A stretch of DNA of 64,000 nucleotides from Rhodoligotrophos appendicifer. Lineage in GTDB: Bacteria > Pseudomonadota > Alphaproteobacteria > Rhizobiales > Im1. The notes under the pieces were generated by a model, which saw only the letters and a list, made by a program, of their open reading frames with translations, was not told where the DNA came from and ran no database searches. Where the stretch lies: the NCBI RefSeq assembly GCF_007474605.1, contig NZ_VHKL01000007.1:186001-250000 (forward strand), given 5' to 3'. This document shows, piece after piece, positions 48,118 through 57,783 of this stretch; the stretch's first letter is position 1, and every line of letters begins with the position of its first letter. Made by a program: the position numbers and the translations under genes.

Positions 48118-48935
48118 GCGAGATCACAAGGCCGCCGCGCATTCTGCTTTTCGATTCTGGCATGGGCGGACTGACAGTCGCGCAGGCGGTCGCAGAGACC
48201 ATGCCATTGGCCGAACTCGTCTATGCCGCCGATACAGCCGCGTTTCCCTATGGGGCCTGGGAAGAGACGCCGCTGATTCGGCGGATCGTCGAAGTCATTG
48301 GGGTGCTGATCGACAAAGTGCGGCCGGATGTGACGGTGATCGCCTGCAACACTGCAAGCACGCTCGCGATCTGGCGTTTGCGTGAGCGCTATCCAGAAAT
48401 GACGTTCGTTGGCACAGTCCCGGCCATAAAGCCTGCGGCCAACCTGACCGTCAGCGGGATGATTGGGGTGCTGGCCACGCCTGGAACGGTACGGCGGGAA
48501 TACACCAAGGCGCTGATCGACACTTATGCCAGCCATTGCATAGTCCTTCTCCATGGCGCGGAACGTTTGGCAAGCCTAGCGGAGGCAAAGCTGAATGGGG
48601 AAACCGTCGATGCCAAGGCAATAAGCAAGGAGATCGCTCCAGTCTTCAGGCGACGTGACGGAAGGCGGACGGACACGGTTGTGCTGGGATGCACGCATTA
48701 CCCCTTGCTGCTCGATGAACTCACAGTGGCAGCTCCTTGGCCGGTTCGGTTCATCGATCCTGCGATGGCCATCGCCAGACGCGTAGAGTTCGTTGGAAGA
48801 GAGCGTGTGCTCGGACCCCCCGAGGCGAACCTGCCAGCACCCGGCACCGCGCTGTTCACTGGAGTGATGACAGCACCGGCGGCCTTCGCCAAATTTGGCT
48901 TTGCGCGATGCGAAGTGATGTCGGTTCCGCGTTGA
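48114..48935 (+). CDS. murI: Glutamate racemase
   Basis: 273 residues from the GTG at 48114 that overlaps the trmJ stop; GGGAGA lies 6 bases before it. The earlier GTG at 48090 is less well placed. The two catalytic cysteines are C78 in IACNTAST and C193 in LGCTHYPLLL. LLFDSGMGGLTV at 11-22 and the YAADTAAFPYG loop complete the pattern. It makes D-glutamate for peptidoglycan. A strong intrinsic terminator follows 57 bases after the stop. Confidence 0.95.
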   Translation: MSEITRPPRILLFDSGMGGLTVAQAVAETMPLAELVYAADTAAFPYGAWEETPLIRRIVEVIGVLIDKVRPDVTVIACNTASTLAIWRLRERYPEMTFVGTVPAIKPAANLTVSGMIGVLATPGTVRREYTKALIDTYASHCIVLLHGAERLASLAEAKLNGETVDAKAISKEIAPVFRRRDGRRTDTVVLGCTHYPLLLDELTVAAPWPVRFIDPAMAIARRVEFVGRERVLGPPEANLPAPGTALFTGVMTAPAAFAKFGFARCEVMSVPR

Positions 48936-48992
48936 GACGTCGAGTTCGCCGGGTTTGACAAAACCCTGGTCTGGCTGTATCACCCGCGCACT

Positions 48993-49021
48993 GGCCGGTG
49001 CGAAAAGCACCGGCCTGTTTT
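48993..49021 (+). terminator. Intrinsic terminator behind murI
   Basis: GGCCGGTGC at 48993-49001 pairs perfectly with GCACCGGCC at 49007-49015 around GAAAA, followed by TGTTTTGC. It separates the trmJ-murI unit from rpsD. Confidence 0.85.
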
Positions 49022-49149
49022 GCTTGCCCGTGACGTTGCGCTCTGCTTGGGGCGCATCGTCTGTCGGCCGGTTAAACCGGCGGAGGAGGGCGGGTTCCAT
49101 TGGTCGGCTTGTGCAAGGGTGCACAGCCGGCGGCGTTTAGGAGACTCGA

Positions 49150-49767
49150 ATGACCAAGCGGATTCAGGCGAAGTATAAAATCAACCGCCGTATGGGCGAA
49201 AATATGTGGGGCCGCCCAAAGAGCCCTGTGAACAAGAGAGAATATGGGCCTGGCCAGCACGGCCAGCGCCGCAAGAGCAAGCTGTCGGATTTTGGTCAAC
49301 AGCTGCGCGCCAAGCAGAAGCTCAAGGGATATTACGGCTCGATCAACGAGCGCCAGTTCAACGCGATCTATCAGGAAGCCGCGCGGATGAAGGGCGACAC
49401 CTCGGAGAACCTCGTCGGGCTGCTCGAGCGTCGGCTGGATGCAATCGTCTATCGCGCTAAGTTCGTTCCCACTGTGTTTGCCGCACGCCAGTTCGTCAAC
49501 CATGGGCATGTGAAGGTCAATGGTCGCCGCGTGAACATTCCAAGCTTCCGTGTTAAGATCGGCGATGTGATCGAAGTCAAGGACAAGTCCAAAGAGCTAG
49601 CGCTGGTGCTGGAATCGCAGCAGCTGGCCGAGCGGGACGTGCCGGACTATGTGGAGGTCGATCAGAAGGCTCTGACCGCCAAGCTGGCGCGAATTCCTGC
49701 TTTGTCAGACGTACCTTATCCGGTCCAGATGGAGCCAAACCTGGTCGTCGAGTTTTACTCGCGCTAA
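49150..49767 (+). CDS. rpsD: 30S ribosomal protein S4
   Basis: 205 residues, usual length. The N-terminus [20 protein letters not shown] then [20 protein letters not shown] is the alphaproteobacterial S4 form without the zinc cysteines. [20 protein letters not shown] begins the S4 domain, with [20 protein letters not shown] following. TAGGAGACTCGA just before the ATG is a good ribosome binding site. It is a primary 16S rRNA binder. The gene stands alone, with a terminator at each side, outside the alpha operon as in other alphaproteobacteria. Confidence 0.98.
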   Translation: MTKRIQAKYKINRRMGENMWGRPKSPVNKREYGPGQHGQRRKSKLSDFGQQLRAKQKLKGYYGSINERQFNAIYQEAARMKGDTSENLVGLLERRLDAIVYRAKFVPTVFAARQFVNHGHVKVNGRRVNIPSFRVKIGDVIEVKDKSKELALVLESQQLAERDVPDYVEVDQKALTAKLARIPALSDVPYPVQMEPNLVVEFYSR

Positions 49768-49772
49768 TTGAG

Positions 49773-49807
49773 GGCGCAGACCTGGACTCGGGCCTGCGCC
49801 ATTTTTT
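49773..49807 (+). terminator. Intrinsic terminator of rpsD
   Basis: GGCGCAG at 49773-49779 pairs with CTGCGCC at 49794-49800, with CC and GG as inner pairs across one mismatch, followed by ATTTTTT. It begins six bases after the rpsD stop. Confidence 0.85.
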
Positions 49808-49912
49808 CGCCCGGATTTTGTTTGGTGGTATCCCCTCCCGGTGGGATGATGGTGGGTAGATTCAAGCGCGGCCGATCTCCGTCGGCAGCGGTCCCGAGGA
49901 GTAGCTGGCCTG

Positions 49913-50248
49913 ATGAGAATTGCTGTTTCGATCCTCGCGCCAGTGGTCTGCATTGCCTTGGCGGGATGTCAGACCACCTCGCCCGAAACTGCGGGGCCGC
50001 CGCGAATCTCAGTTGCCAACCAGACCTATGACGTCGTGTATGTGCCGGTGGTGGAGTTCCGTGATGCCACCGGAAGGACAGCAAATGATTCGGGATCAGC
50101 GACACCGTCGCTCGATCAGTGCAAACTGGTGATCGGAACGCTGGTCAATCGTCCACAACCGACTCAGTTCCAGGGAATGATGGTTTCCGAAACAGCATGC
50201 TATGAAGTTCAGAGAGACGGTCAGCAACGTAAGATCAAGTTGAGCTGA
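49913..50248 (+). CDS. Putative small lipoprotein
   Basis: 111 residues. The signal peptide ends with the lipobox LAGC, cysteine at residue 19 (IALAGCQTT), so the mature protein would be lipid-anchored. The rest is short, with VANQTYDVVYVPVVEFRDAT and C-terminal cysteines C70 and C97 that might pair. No family is recognised. The stop TGA at 50246-50248 directly abuts the TGA of the convergent usg gene at 50249-50251, forming TGATCA. GAGGAG lies about 11 bases before the ATG at 49913. Confidence 0.7.
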   Translation: MRIAVSILAPVVCIALAGCQTTSPETAGPPRISVANQTYDVVYVPVVEFRDATGRTANDSGSATPSLDQCKLVIGTLVNRPQPTQFQGMMVSETACYEVQRDGQQRKIKLS

Positions 50249-50518
50249 TCAGCTAAGCCGCCATTCTTGGTCGACCAGCCGGATATGTGCCGATCCTCCA
50301 AGTTGGCGATGAGCAACCCTCACCTCGGCCAATGTCGCCTCAATGCCTTGGCGCCAGAAATCAAGGAATTTGATAAGCCGCGGAAAGAGTGGCGCCACAT
50401 CATAGTGCTGCCATATGAATGTCTGAACAAGAGTGGGATGGTCCGGAAGATAATAAAGGATCTCCGCTGTGGTGAGACAATTGTCAAACTGCCGATGATG
50501 GCCAAGCAAGTTCATCAT
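50249..50518 (-). CDS. usg: Usg family protein
   Basis: 89 residues from the tandem ATG codons at 50518/50515; GGAGG sits two and five bases upstream, so the second ATG (50515) fits better. The sequence LTTAEILYYLPDHPTLVQTF then WQHYDVAPLFPRLIKFLDFW is the strongly conserved Usg pattern, found in alphaproteobacteria (originally noted near trp genes in Caulobacter). Function is unknown. No trp genes are nearby here. The longer reading from 50593 adds a basic, non-conserved stretch that I leave out. Confidence 0.88.
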   Translation of the reverse strand: MMNLLGHHRQFDNCLTTAEILYYLPDHPTLVQTFIWQHYDVAPLFPRLIKFLDFWRQGIEATLAEVRVAHRQLGGSAHIRLVDQEWRLS

Positions 50519-50736
50519 GTCCTCCAGCCTCCCTCGCGCCAGTGATGGCTCGCATCGAGTCGCAAGTCTGCGAACAGGCTGTGTCCCCGTCAATGCGGCG
50601 AGAGAAAAATTAGACCTATTGTCAATATGTTGGCAGCAGGTCAGGGATGCTGCTAAGAACTGGATGGCAGACTAGGCTGTCAAAGCGGCGATGCTCGGCC
50701 AGTTGCGCCCATCTGCCGTGCGGTACCAGACGAGTT

Positions 50737-51120
50737 TCATGGTCGCAGAGACAGCATCGCGGAGGCGCGGCTATCGGCCCCGGCAAAGCAGCCAGCAAGT
50801 TGGAAGCCAATGGGCAACTCACCATAGGTTCCGAGGACATCATGGGCCTTCAACGCGCCCGCTAGACCGTCTTCCCCATCGACCACCCACACGGAGGAAA
50901 TCCAGGTTTGCCGCATCGGACGGCCGCCGGCGGTCACGATCCGGTGCACCATTTCCGTCTCGGTGAGCCCTGGTTTGAATACAGCGAAGAGGGGGCCTCC
51001 GGCGGTTGGATCCAGGGCCGCGTCGCGGACGGCCCAACCCATTCCCAACAGCCAAACTGCGACTAATGCCACACCCGTGAGGAGCGCCACCCGATGGGGG
51101 CTCCGCAAATGCGCTGTCAT
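50737..51120 (-). CDS. Small membrane-anchored protein, unknown function
   Basis: 127 residues from the ATG at 51120. An N-terminal membrane helix (HRVALLTGVALVAVWLLGMG) is followed by a periplasmic-type domain with GPLFAVFKPGLTETEMVHRI, TAGGRPMRQTWISSVWVVDG and LGTYGELPIGFQLAGC. This reads like an alphaproteobacterial conserved family of unknown role. It starts 8 bases after the MFS stop, so it is probably its partner in a transcript. The longer frame, up to 51279, runs over the MFS C-terminus and is rejected. Confidence 0.75.
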   Translation of the reverse strand: MTAHLRSPHRVALLTGVALVAVWLLGMGWAVRDAALDPTAGGPLFAVFKPGLTETEMVHRIVTAGGRPMRQTWISSVWVVDGEDGLAGALKAHDVLGTYGELPIGFQLAGCFAGADSRASAMLSLRP

Positions 51121-51128
51121 CTGACCCG

Positions 51129-52373
51129 TCACGCAGCTACGGGCGTACGGCCGAAGTCCGCGGCCGGCCGCTCCCGGATCGGCAAATGCACGAGAGCGGC
51201 AAAGACACAGAGCCCAATGCTGATCCACCAGACAGGATTGTAGGATCCGTAAATGTCGTAGAGAACGCCGCCGAGCCATACGCCCATGAAGGAACCGACC
51301 TGGTGGCTAAAGAACACGACACCATACAGCATGCCCATATAGCGCACCCCAAACATGATTGCGACGAGTGCCGCAGTCGGAGGGACCGTGGAGAGCCAGA
51401 GAAGCCCCATGACGGCGGAAAAGACCAGCGTGCTGGCGGTCGTGATGGGCAACAGGATAAAGATCAAAGCCGCAACGCCACGGGCTGCATAGATGGAAGC
51501 CAGGAGATAGGGCTTAGAATGACGGTTGCCGAGAATGCCTGAGGTATAGGAGCCGACAACATTGAAGAGGCCCACTAAAGCGATCGCGGTGCTGGCAATC
51601 CCGGCGCTGACACCGCTCTCCACCAGAAAAGGCGGCATGTGGGTCGTGATAAAAGCCAGCTGGAAGCCGCAGACAAAGAAGCCGGCGATGAGAAGGATGA
51701 AGCTGCGGTGCGCCACCGCCTTTGCCAGCGCCTGCATCGCCGGCAATGTCGTTTCACTTTCCAAACTCTGTTTGGCATCTGCCGTCCGCGTGCGAAGAAG
51801 CCCCGCTAACGGCACGCAAATCAACATGGTGAGTCCCAGAAGGACGAGCGCTGTCTCCCAGCCATAGGCTTGGATGAACGCCTGTCCCAAGGGGGCAAAG
51901 AGAAATTGCCCCATGGACCCGGCTGCAGTTGCAATGCCAAAGGCCCAGGAGCGCCGCTCCGGTCCCACTGATCGTGAGAAGGCCGCCATCACAATCGCAA
52001 ATGATGCCGTTGCTATGCCGATGCCGACCATTACGCCAGCAGTGAGGCAGAACAGGGTCGGCGTCGGCGAAAACGGCATCAAGATGACGCCGAGCGCATA
52101 GATGATGGAACCCACGATGAGAACCCGGGCGGTTCCATACCGATCGGCCATCGCCCCCGCCACAGGTTGGGTGGCCCCCCAAACCAGGTTCTGAATGGCG
52201 ATGGCAAAGCCGAAGGTCGCTCTGTCCCAACCATAGGTCTCGGTGATGGGGAGCGTGAACAGGCCAAAGCTCGACCGCAGGCCGAACCCCATGGCAGCGA
52301 TCACGCAGCCTGCGGCTATGATGACCTCGGGGCGGCGCCAAAGGGGCAACGGCTGCAGCGCAGAAACGGACAT
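51129..52373 (-). CDS. MFS transporter, OxlT/monocarboxylate-like
   Basis: 414 residues, 12 predicted helices. The N-terminus ends RRPEVIIAAGCVIAAMGFG, followed by FGLFTLPITETYGWDRATFG and LVWGATQPVAGAMADRYGTA, the motif A region of the OxlT/MCT-like family, which exchanges small carboxylates. FVCGFQLAFITTHMPPFLVE in helix 7 is also family-like. GAGG is six bases before the ATG at 52373. The substrate is not deducible. It is followed immediately by a small membrane-anchored protein gene. Confidence 0.9.
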   Translation of the reverse strand: MSVSALQPLPLWRRPEVIIAAGCVIAAMGFGLRSSFGLFTLPITETYGWDRATFGFAIAIQNLVWGATQPVAGAMADRYGTARVLIVGSIIYALGVILMPFSPTPTLFCLTAGVMVGIGIATASFAIVMAAFSRSVGPERRSWAFGIATAAGSMGQFLFAPLGQAFIQAYGWETALVLLGLTMLICVPLAGLLRTRTADAKQSLESETTLPAMQALAKAVAHRSFILLIAGFFVCGFQLAFITTHMPPFLVESGVSAGIASTAIALVGLFNVVGSYTSGILGNRHSKPYLLASIYAARGVAALIFILLPITTASTLVFSAVMGLLWLSTVPPTAALVAIMFGVRYMGMLYGVVFFSHQVGSFMGVWLGGVLYDIYGSYNPVWWISIGLCVFAALVHLPIRERPAADFGRTPVAA

Positions 52374-52487
52374 GGATTACCTCGACCCAGGGGACGCGGT
52401 CCATTCCTACGCCTCGCCGCACCTCATGACCAATGCAGAATGCTGAGGTCTGACATTCACGATGTTGACGTCAGGACACTAAAAGCC

Positions 52488-52823
52488 TCAGGCGTCTTGT
52501 TCGACCGCGATGCCCTGTTCGGTGAAAAGCGACTTCAGTTCGCCTTTCTGGAACATTTCCCGGACGATGTCGCAGCCGCCAATAAATTCGCCCTTTACAT
52601 AAAGCTGCGGAATTGTCGGCCAATCCGAATAGGACTTGATACCGTTGCGTAGCGCGTCAGTCTCGAGAACATTCACACCGGCATAGGGAGCCCCGAGATA
52701 ATCCAGAATTTGAACCACCTGGCTCGAAAAACCGCATTGGGGCTGCTGCGGCGTACCTTTCATAAACAGGACTACGTCGTTGGACTTCACCTGCTCGTCG
52801 ATCCACTGAAGAACGTCGCTCAT
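52488..52823 (-). CDS. grxD: Monothiol glutaredoxin GrxD
   Basis: 111 residues from the ATG at 52823; a longer reading to 52910 would overlap bolA and is not needed. The CGFS active-site motif lies in [20 protein letters not shown] (cysteine near residue 31). [20 protein letters not shown] gives the conserved cis-proline and glutathione-binding turn. Such proteins carry [2Fe-2S] clusters as dimers or with BolA. It follows bolA directly on the same strand, the usual pairing, behind the purine genes. Confidence 0.97.
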   Translation of the reverse strand: MSDVLQWIDEQVKSNDVVLFMKGTPQQPQCGFSSQVVQILDYLGAPYAGVNVLETDALRNGIKSYSDWPTIPQLYVKGEFIGGCDIVREMFQKGELKSLFTEQGIAVEQDA

Positions 52824-52906
52824 CGTCAGAACCTTTTCTTCTCGCAATGTACCGCTATTAGCAATCCATAAATGGGAGCATCCGGCCCTTATTCTAGTCG
52901 GACAGT

Positions 52907-53146
52907 TCAATCCTCCGGAGGGGCAGAGGTCTGCAGAGCAAGCGCGTGCAGCTGGCCGCCCATGGCGCCCTTCAGCGCCTGATAGACGATTTGATGCTGT
53001 TGGACTCGCGTCTTGCCCTTGAACTGCTGGGAGACGACCGTCGCAGCGTAGTGATCGCCATCGCCCGCCAAGTCACGGATTTCGATTCGAGCATCGGGAA
53101 GGGCGTCCCTAATCAACTGCTCGATCTGCTTTGCATCCATTGCCAT
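52907..53146 (-). CDS. bolA: BolA family protein
   Basis: 79 residues. [20 protein letters not shown], then [20 protein letters not shown] and [20 protein letters not shown] are typical of the short BolA2-like form with the conserved histidine at the helix (HALAL) and the FKGK turn. It heterodimerises with CGFS glutaredoxins to hold Fe-S clusters and may take part in cluster transfer or iron sensing. It lies between purL (37 bases upstream) and grxD. Confidence 0.95.
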   Translation of the reverse strand: MAMDAKQIEQLIRDALPDARIEIRDLAGDGDHYAATVVSQQFKGKTRVQQHQIVYQALKGAMGGQLHALALQTSAPPED

Positions 53147-53183
53147 TCAACGCCGCCCCATAGCTCAACCTGCCTCAATACTG

Positions 53184-55391
53184 TCACGCTTCCGCCGCCA
53201 GGTCCATGTAGCGCGGAAACCAGCCTTCATGGACGACCCGCAACTCGTCGACAGAGAGACGAACCGAGCCGTCGATTGCGAGCTCGCGACCGGCAACCGC
53301 CCCGAGATGCACTATCGGAACGTCTGCATCATGTGCGGAGACAAGAAGTGCCTGTAGATCCTCAGAGCGGCAGGTCACGATGTAGCGAGATTGATCTTCG
53401 GCGAAGAGCGCTACATGTGCCTCACCTTCTAGATTTATCACTGCTCCGAGTCCGGAGGCCATCACCATTTCCGCCACAGCCGCAGCAAGTCCACCGTCAG
53501 AGATATCGTGACAGGCGGTCACCTTTCCCTGGCGAATCAAAGAGCGGACGAAAATTCCATGACGGCGTTCGACAGCTAGATCAACGTGGGGCGGAGAACC
53601 TTCCTCGCGCCCGAGTATTTCCCTCAGATACATGGACTGCCCGAGATGGGTTCCGTGTCCGCCTATAAGCAGGATGTCCTCGCCCTCGGCCTTGAAGGCG
53701 ATCGTGGCCGTCTGCGCAAGGTCGTCAACCAAGCCAATACCCCCGATGGCCGGGGTCGGCAAAATTGCACGTCCATTTGTCTCATTGTAGAGCGAGACAT
53801 TCCCCGAGACCACGGGGAAATCCAGGGCGCGGCACGCATCGCCGATGCCGTTCACTGCGCGAACGAACTGTCCCATGATTTCCGGCCGCTCAGGATTGCC
53901 AAAGTTAAGGTTGTCAGTTACGGCGATGGGCTCGGCACCAACTGCGGACAGATTGCGCCAACATTCAGCCACCGCCTGCTTGCCACCTTCATAGGGATTG
54001 GCTTCACAGTACCGCGGGGTGACGTCAACTGAGATCGCCAAGCCTCGATTAGTGCCGTCCAAGCGCACCACCGCCGCATCGCCACCCGGCTTCTGAGCGG
54101 TGTTGCCGAGGATGAGATGATCATATTGTTCCCAGACCCACCGCCGGGAGGCCATATCGGGCGATCCCATGAGTTTGAGGATGGCTTGGGCGAGATCATT
54201 GGGGGCAGGCACGGCGTCGGGCGACAGAGTGGGTAGGGGATCGGGCTCGTTCCACGGGCGGTCATATTCTGGGGCTTCGTCGCCCAACTCCTTGATGGGC
54301 AAATCAGCCATTAATAGACCCTTGTGCAGGATCCTGAAGCGCAGATCATCGGTGGTGCGCCCGATAACTGCGAAATCGAGACCCCATTTTTGGAATATGG
54401 CTTCGGCCTCCGCCTCCTTCTCCGGTTTCAGGACCATCAGCATACGTTCCTGACTTTCGGAGAGCATCATTTCATAGGCCGTCATGCCGGTTTCACGACA
54501 AGGCACGCGATCAAGATCGAGCTCGACACCCAAATCGCCCTTGGCGCCCATCTCAACGGCAGAGCAGGTGAGGCCGGCAGCGCCCATGTCCTGGATCGCG
54601 ATGATGGCGTCCGCCTCCATCAGTTCCAGGCAAGCCTCAAGGAGGAGTTTTTCAGAAAAAGGATCACCGACCTGGACGGTGGGGCGCTTGGCCTCGGCAT
54701 CCTCGCCGAATTCAGCTGATGCCATAGAGGCGCCATGAATACCGTCGCGACCCGTCTTGGAGCCGAGATAAACGATCGGCATGCCAACACCGGAGGCTTT
54801 GGAATAAAAGATCCGATCCGTCCTCGCGATGCCGACAGCCATGGCATTGACAAGAATATTGCCGTTGTAGCGGGGGTGGAAGTTGACCTCACCGCCAACT
54901 GTCGGCACTCCGAAGGAGTTCCCATAGCCGCCAATGCCGGCCACCACACCCGACACCAGATGGCGTGTTTTCGGATGCTCAGGATCTCCAAAGCGCAGGG
55001 CATTCAAGGCTGCGATGGGACGCGCGCCCATAGTGAAGACATCGCGGAGAATCCCTCCCACGCCGGTGCCCGCACCCTGATAGGGTTCGATAAAGGAGGG
55101 ATGATTGTGGCTTTCCATCTTGAAGATGCACGCCAATCCATCTCCGATATCGACGACACCCGCATTCTCGCCGGGTCCCTGGATCACCCGCGGGCCCTTG
55201 GTGGGCAAAGTGCGCAGCCACTTCTTCGAGGATTTATAGGAGCAGTGCTCGTTCCACATGGCCGAAAAGATGCCGAGCTCCGTCAAGCTTGGCTCGCGGC
55301 CAATCAAGCGTATTATACGCGCATATTCATCAGGCTTGAGGCCGTGCTCAGCCACAAGCTCCGGCGTCATCGTCACGTCATTCGGAATCAT
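53184..55391 (-). CDS. purL: Phosphoribosylformylglycinamidine synthase II
   Basis: 735 residues, the small PurL that needs separate PurS and PurQ subunits, both encoded just upstream. Conserved parts: [20 protein letters not shown] near residues 83-102 with the active-site histidine, [20 protein letters not shown], and the C-terminal [20 protein letters not shown]. It uses ATP and ammonia from PurQ to convert FGAR to FGAM in purine synthesis. The ATG at 55391 is 28 bases after the purQ stop. Intact throughout. Confidence 0.98.
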   Translation of the reverse strand: MIPNDVTMTPELVAEHGLKPDEYARIIRLIGREPSLTELGIFSAMWNEHCSYKSSKKWLRTLPTKGPRVIQGPGENAGVVDIGDGLACIFKMESHNHPSFIEPYQGAGTGVGGILRDVFTMGARPIAALNALRFGDPEHPKTRHLVSGVVAGIGGYGNSFGVPTVGGEVNFHPRYNGNILVNAMAVGIARTDRIFYSKASGVGMPIVYLGSKTGRDGIHGASMASAEFGEDAEAKRPTVQVGDPFSEKLLLEACLELMEADAIIAIQDMGAAGLTCSAVEMGAKGDLGVELDLDRVPCRETGMTAYEMMLSESQERMLMVLKPEKEAEAEAIFQKWGLDFAVIGRTTDDLRFRILHKGLLMADLPIKELGDEAPEYDRPWNEPDPLPTLSPDAVPAPNDLAQAILKLMGSPDMASRRWVWEQYDHLILGNTAQKPGGDAAVVRLDGTNRGLAISVDVTPRYCEANPYEGGKQAVAECWRNLSAVGAEPIAVTDNLNFGNPERPEIMGQFVRAVNGIGDACRALDFPVVSGNVSLYNETNGRAILPTPAIGGIGLVDDLAQTATIAFKAEGEDILLIGGHGTHLGQSMYLREILGREEGSPPHVDLAVERRHGIFVRSLIRQGKVTACHDISDGGLAAAVAEMVMASGLGAVINLEGEAHVALFAEDQSRYIVTCRSEDLQALLVSAHDADVPIVHLGAVAGRELAIDGSVRLSVDELRVVHEGWFPRYMDLAAEA

Positions 55392-55418
55392 GAGGTTTCA
55401 AAATCTCGTTGCGACTGC

Positions 55419-56105
55419 CTAAGCAGCTTGCAGAAGGCTTTCGAAAAGGGGGCGGCAATCGCTGCCTCCGTGGAGCGGCTCGATGAAATTCTCCGGATGC
55501 GGCATCAAACCCACCACATTGCCGGTTTCATTCATCAGACCCGCGATATTGTTCAAGGACGTGTTCGGATTGGCTTCGGGAGTGACCTCGCCGGCTACAT
55601 TGCAATAGCGGAAAACCACACGACCTTCCCCTTCGAGCCGGGCGAGTGTCTCGGAATCTGCGAAGTAATTACCATCGCCATGAGCCACCGGACATCTGAT
55701 GATTGCTTGGCGAGGAAAAAGCCGCGTGAAATCCGTCGCTGTGTTTTCGACCTTCAGATGCACAAATTTGCAGGTGAATTTCAGCGAACCATTCCGCATC
55801 AGCGCCCCTGGCAGAAGGCCCGCCTCAGTAAGGATCTGGAATCCGTTGCACACGCCAAGCACGCGAAGGCCTCGGGCTGCTTTGGCGATCACATCCGCCA
55901 TGATCGGGGATCGGGCTGCGATCGCGCCGCAACGAAGATAGTCGCCATAGGAGAAGCCGCCTGGCAACACGACGAGATCGACGTCGGGAAGGGTTGTCTC
56001 GCCGTGCCAGACGAGGTGCGGCCGCGCGCCGTGGACCTTCTCCAAAGCGGTCATCATGTCACGCTCCCGGTTAGATCCGGGAAAGAGGATGACGGCGGAT
56101 TTCAT
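55419..56105 (-). CDS. purQ: Phosphoribosylformylglycinamidine synthase I (glutaminase subunit)
   Basis: 228 residues from the ATG at 56105, overlapping the purS stop (ATGA). Class I glutamine amidotransferase triad: the nucleophile cysteine in [14 protein letters not shown] near residue 87, and His-Glu in [12 protein letters not shown] near the end. [11 protein letters not shown] and [16 protein letters not shown] are PurQ-specific. It supplies ammonia to PurL in the PurSQL complex. Member of the purC-purS-purQ-purL run. Confidence 0.97.
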   Translation of the reverse strand: MKSAVILFPGSNRERDMMTALEKVHGARPHLVWHGETTLPDVDLVVLPGGFSYGDYLRCGAIAARSPIMADVIAKAARGLRVLGVCNGFQILTEAGLLPGALMRNGSLKFTCKFVHLKVENTATDFTRLFPRQAIIRCPVAHGDGNYFADSETLARLEGEGRVVFRYCNVAGEVTPEANPNTSLNNIAGLMNETGNVVGLMPHPENFIEPLHGGSDCRPLFESLLQAA

Positions 56106-56344
56106 TGTCCTAACTCTATTTGGTAGTCCTCGATCACCGTATTCGCCAGCAGACGTTCGCACATGGCCTCAACCTCAGCACGCGCTGCCGCCGCATCGGC
56201 ACCGGGTAGCTCCAGCTCGATAAACTTGCCTTGGCGTACATGATCGACCTCGCCAAAGCCTAAAGTATGCAAAGCCCGCTCGATTGCCTTTCCCTGCGGG
56301 TCAAGAACGCCACGTTTGAGCGTGACGGTTATTCTCGCCTTCAT
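56102..56344 (-). CDS. purS: Phosphoribosylformylglycinamidine synthase subunit PurS
   Basis: 80 residues. [20 protein letters not shown] then [20 protein letters not shown] is the full PurS pattern. It bridges PurQ and PurL and forms the ammonia channel. It overlaps purC at its start and purQ at its end, each by four bases, so translation is coupled across the three genes. Confidence 0.97.
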   Translation of the reverse strand: MKARITVTLKRGVLDPQGKAIERALHTLGFGEVDHVRQGKFIELELPGADAAAARAEVEAMCERLLANTVIEDYQIELGQ

Positions 56345-57129
56345 GGAGCCGTTCCCCGGTCAGTCTTGACTAAAACTGGACGCTTTCGCTCACCTTGATC
56401 CTGTTCCGACAGAATCCCGAGGCGCCGCGCGACTTCTTGATAAGCCTCAATAAGGCCGCCGAGATCTCGACGAAATCGATCCTTATCCAGTTTGTCATTC
56501 GTCTGCGTATCCCACAGCCGACAGGAATCAGGGCTGATTTCGTCTGCGACCACGATGCGCACCATCTCGCCTTCGTAGAGGCGGCCGAACTCGATCTTGA
56601 AATCGACGAGCCTGATGCCGATGCCAAGAAAGAGGCCGGACAAGAAGTCGTTGACCCGAAGGGCCAGCGCCATAATGTCATCGAGCTCCTGGGGGCTTGC
56701 CCAGTTGAATGCCGTGATATGCTCCTCGGAAACCATGGGATCTTGGAGCTCGTCGGACTTGTAGTAGAACTCGACGATCGAACGGGGCAGGGCGGAGCCC
56801 TCCTCCAAACCTAGCTTCTTGGACAAGGAGCCCGCGGCTACGTTGCGGACAACCACTTCCAGAGGGATGATCTCAACCTCGCGGATCAGTTGCTCGCGCA
56901 TGTTGAGTCGTTTGATAAAGTGCGTGGGAACGCCGATCTCATTCAGCTTGGTAAAAACATATTCGGAGATGCGGTTGTTCAGAACGCCCTTGCCCTCAAC
57001 AATTTCGTGCTTCTGTTTGTTGAAGGCCGTCGTGTCATCCTTGAAGTGCTGAATGAGCGTTCCCGGCTCCGGCCCCTCATAGAGAATCTTCGCCTTGCCC
57101 TCATAGACACGGCGACGGTTCTTATTCAT
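56341..57129 (-). CDS. purC: SAICAR synthetase
   Basis: 262 residues. Phosphoribosylaminoimidazole-succinocarboxamide synthase adds aspartate to [44 protein letters not shown] and [20 protein letters not shown] are family signatures, with DFKIEFGR near residue 177 for ATP-metal binding. It is first in the purine run; the 283 bases upstream, shared with a divergent gene, should hold its promoter. GAGGAATTGCTGTC precedes the ATG. Confidence 0.97.
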   Translation of the reverse strand: MNKNRRRVYEGKAKILYEGPEPGTLIQHFKDDTTAFNKQKHEIVEGKGVLNNRISEYVFTKLNEIGVPTHFIKRLNMREQLIREVEIIPLEVVVRNVAAGSLSKKLGLEEGSALPRSIVEFYYKSDELQDPMVSEEHITAFNWASPQELDDIMALALRVNDFLSGLFLGIGIRLVDFKIEFGRLYEGEMVRIVVADEISPDSCRLWDTQTNDKLDKDRFRRDLGGLIEAYQEVARRLGILSEQDQGERKRPVLVKTDRGTAP

Positions 57130-57412
57130 GACAGCAATTCCTCGATTTGGCTTCCTGATGCCGGGTCATGACATCATTTCGGAGCTGCGACGGGCGGGTA
57201 TCCAAAGAGTGCAGCGCACATAGTGAAAACTACTCCAGTGCGCCTACAAGCACAACGAAGCTGGGCCCGGTACAGGGCGATTTCAACATCCGTCGAAACG
57301 AATAAGGCGCCAAGCCCGAAGAAAGCAAGCCCTGGCGCAGTGTTGATTTGGCGCTTCCGCAAAGCTATGCCTACTGAAGCGGTTTCTAGCACGCATTATG
57401 GCGGGTAATCGA
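57130..57412. other. Divergent intergenic region, purC and the ATPase inhibitor gene
   Basis: 283 bases between divergent starts. It contains overlapping small ORFs on both strands (about 60-72 codons) with no coding character I trust. The minus one at 57174-57392 has hydrophobic parts but no ribosome binding site. No purine riboswitch or clear operator was recognised. Confidence 0.4.
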
Positions 57413-57736
57413 ATGACAACTTTTGACAAACGCGAAGACGGCTTCGAGCGCAAATACGCTCTCGATGAGGAGCTCACATTCAAGGCCAATGCTCGCCGGA
57501 ACAAGCTCCTGGGTTTGTGGGCGGCAGAAAAGCTCGGCCTCACCGGTGAAGCTGCTGAAGACTACGCCAAGGCTACCGTCCGGGCAGATTTCGAGGAAGC
57601 CGGAGATAATGACGTGTTTCGGAAGATCCGGACCGATTTTGACGCCAAAGGCGTAGAACAATCGGATCACCAGATCCGCCGCACCATGGACGAACTCATG
57701 CAGGTTGCAGTAGAGCAAGTACGCAGCCAAGCCTGA
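57413..57736 (+). CDS. F1-ATPase inhibitor zeta subunit-like protein (DUF1476)
   Basis: 107 residues from the ATG at 57413; a start at 57398 would add five residues. MTTFDKREDGFERKYALDEE then FKANARRNKLLGLWAAEKLG are the N-terminal inhibitory helix and first core helix of the alphaproteobacterial zeta protein characterised in Paracoccus. DFEEAGDNDVFRKIRTDF completes the four-helix domain. It blocks reverse rotation (ATP hydrolysis) of the F1Fo ATP synthase. It is divergent from purC, a conserved neighbour in Rhizobiales. Confidence 0.92.
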   Translation: MTTFDKREDGFERKYALDEELTFKANARRNKLLGLWAAEKLGLTGEAAEDYAKATVRADFEEAGDNDVFRKIRTDFDAKGVEQSDHQIRRTMDELMQVAVEQVRSQA

Positions 57737-57783
57737 GGCTAACCGCTCGGCTGAATGAAGGCAGGCTGGAGAAGGGGGCGACA

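Noticed and set aside
48936-49149. Possible S4 autoregulatory leader before rpsD
   Set aside because: Only a short GCCGG/CCGGC stem is seen besides the murI terminator; not enough to claim a regulatory RNA.
54735-56126. 463-codon plus-strand ORF across purL and purQ
   Set aside because: Antisense to two clear purine genes and histidine/arginine-rich without domain pattern.
57174-57392. 72-codon minus-strand ORF upstream of purC with hydrophobic stretches
   Set aside because: No ribosome binding site, composition unlike the window's genes, and it occupies the likely purC promoter region.
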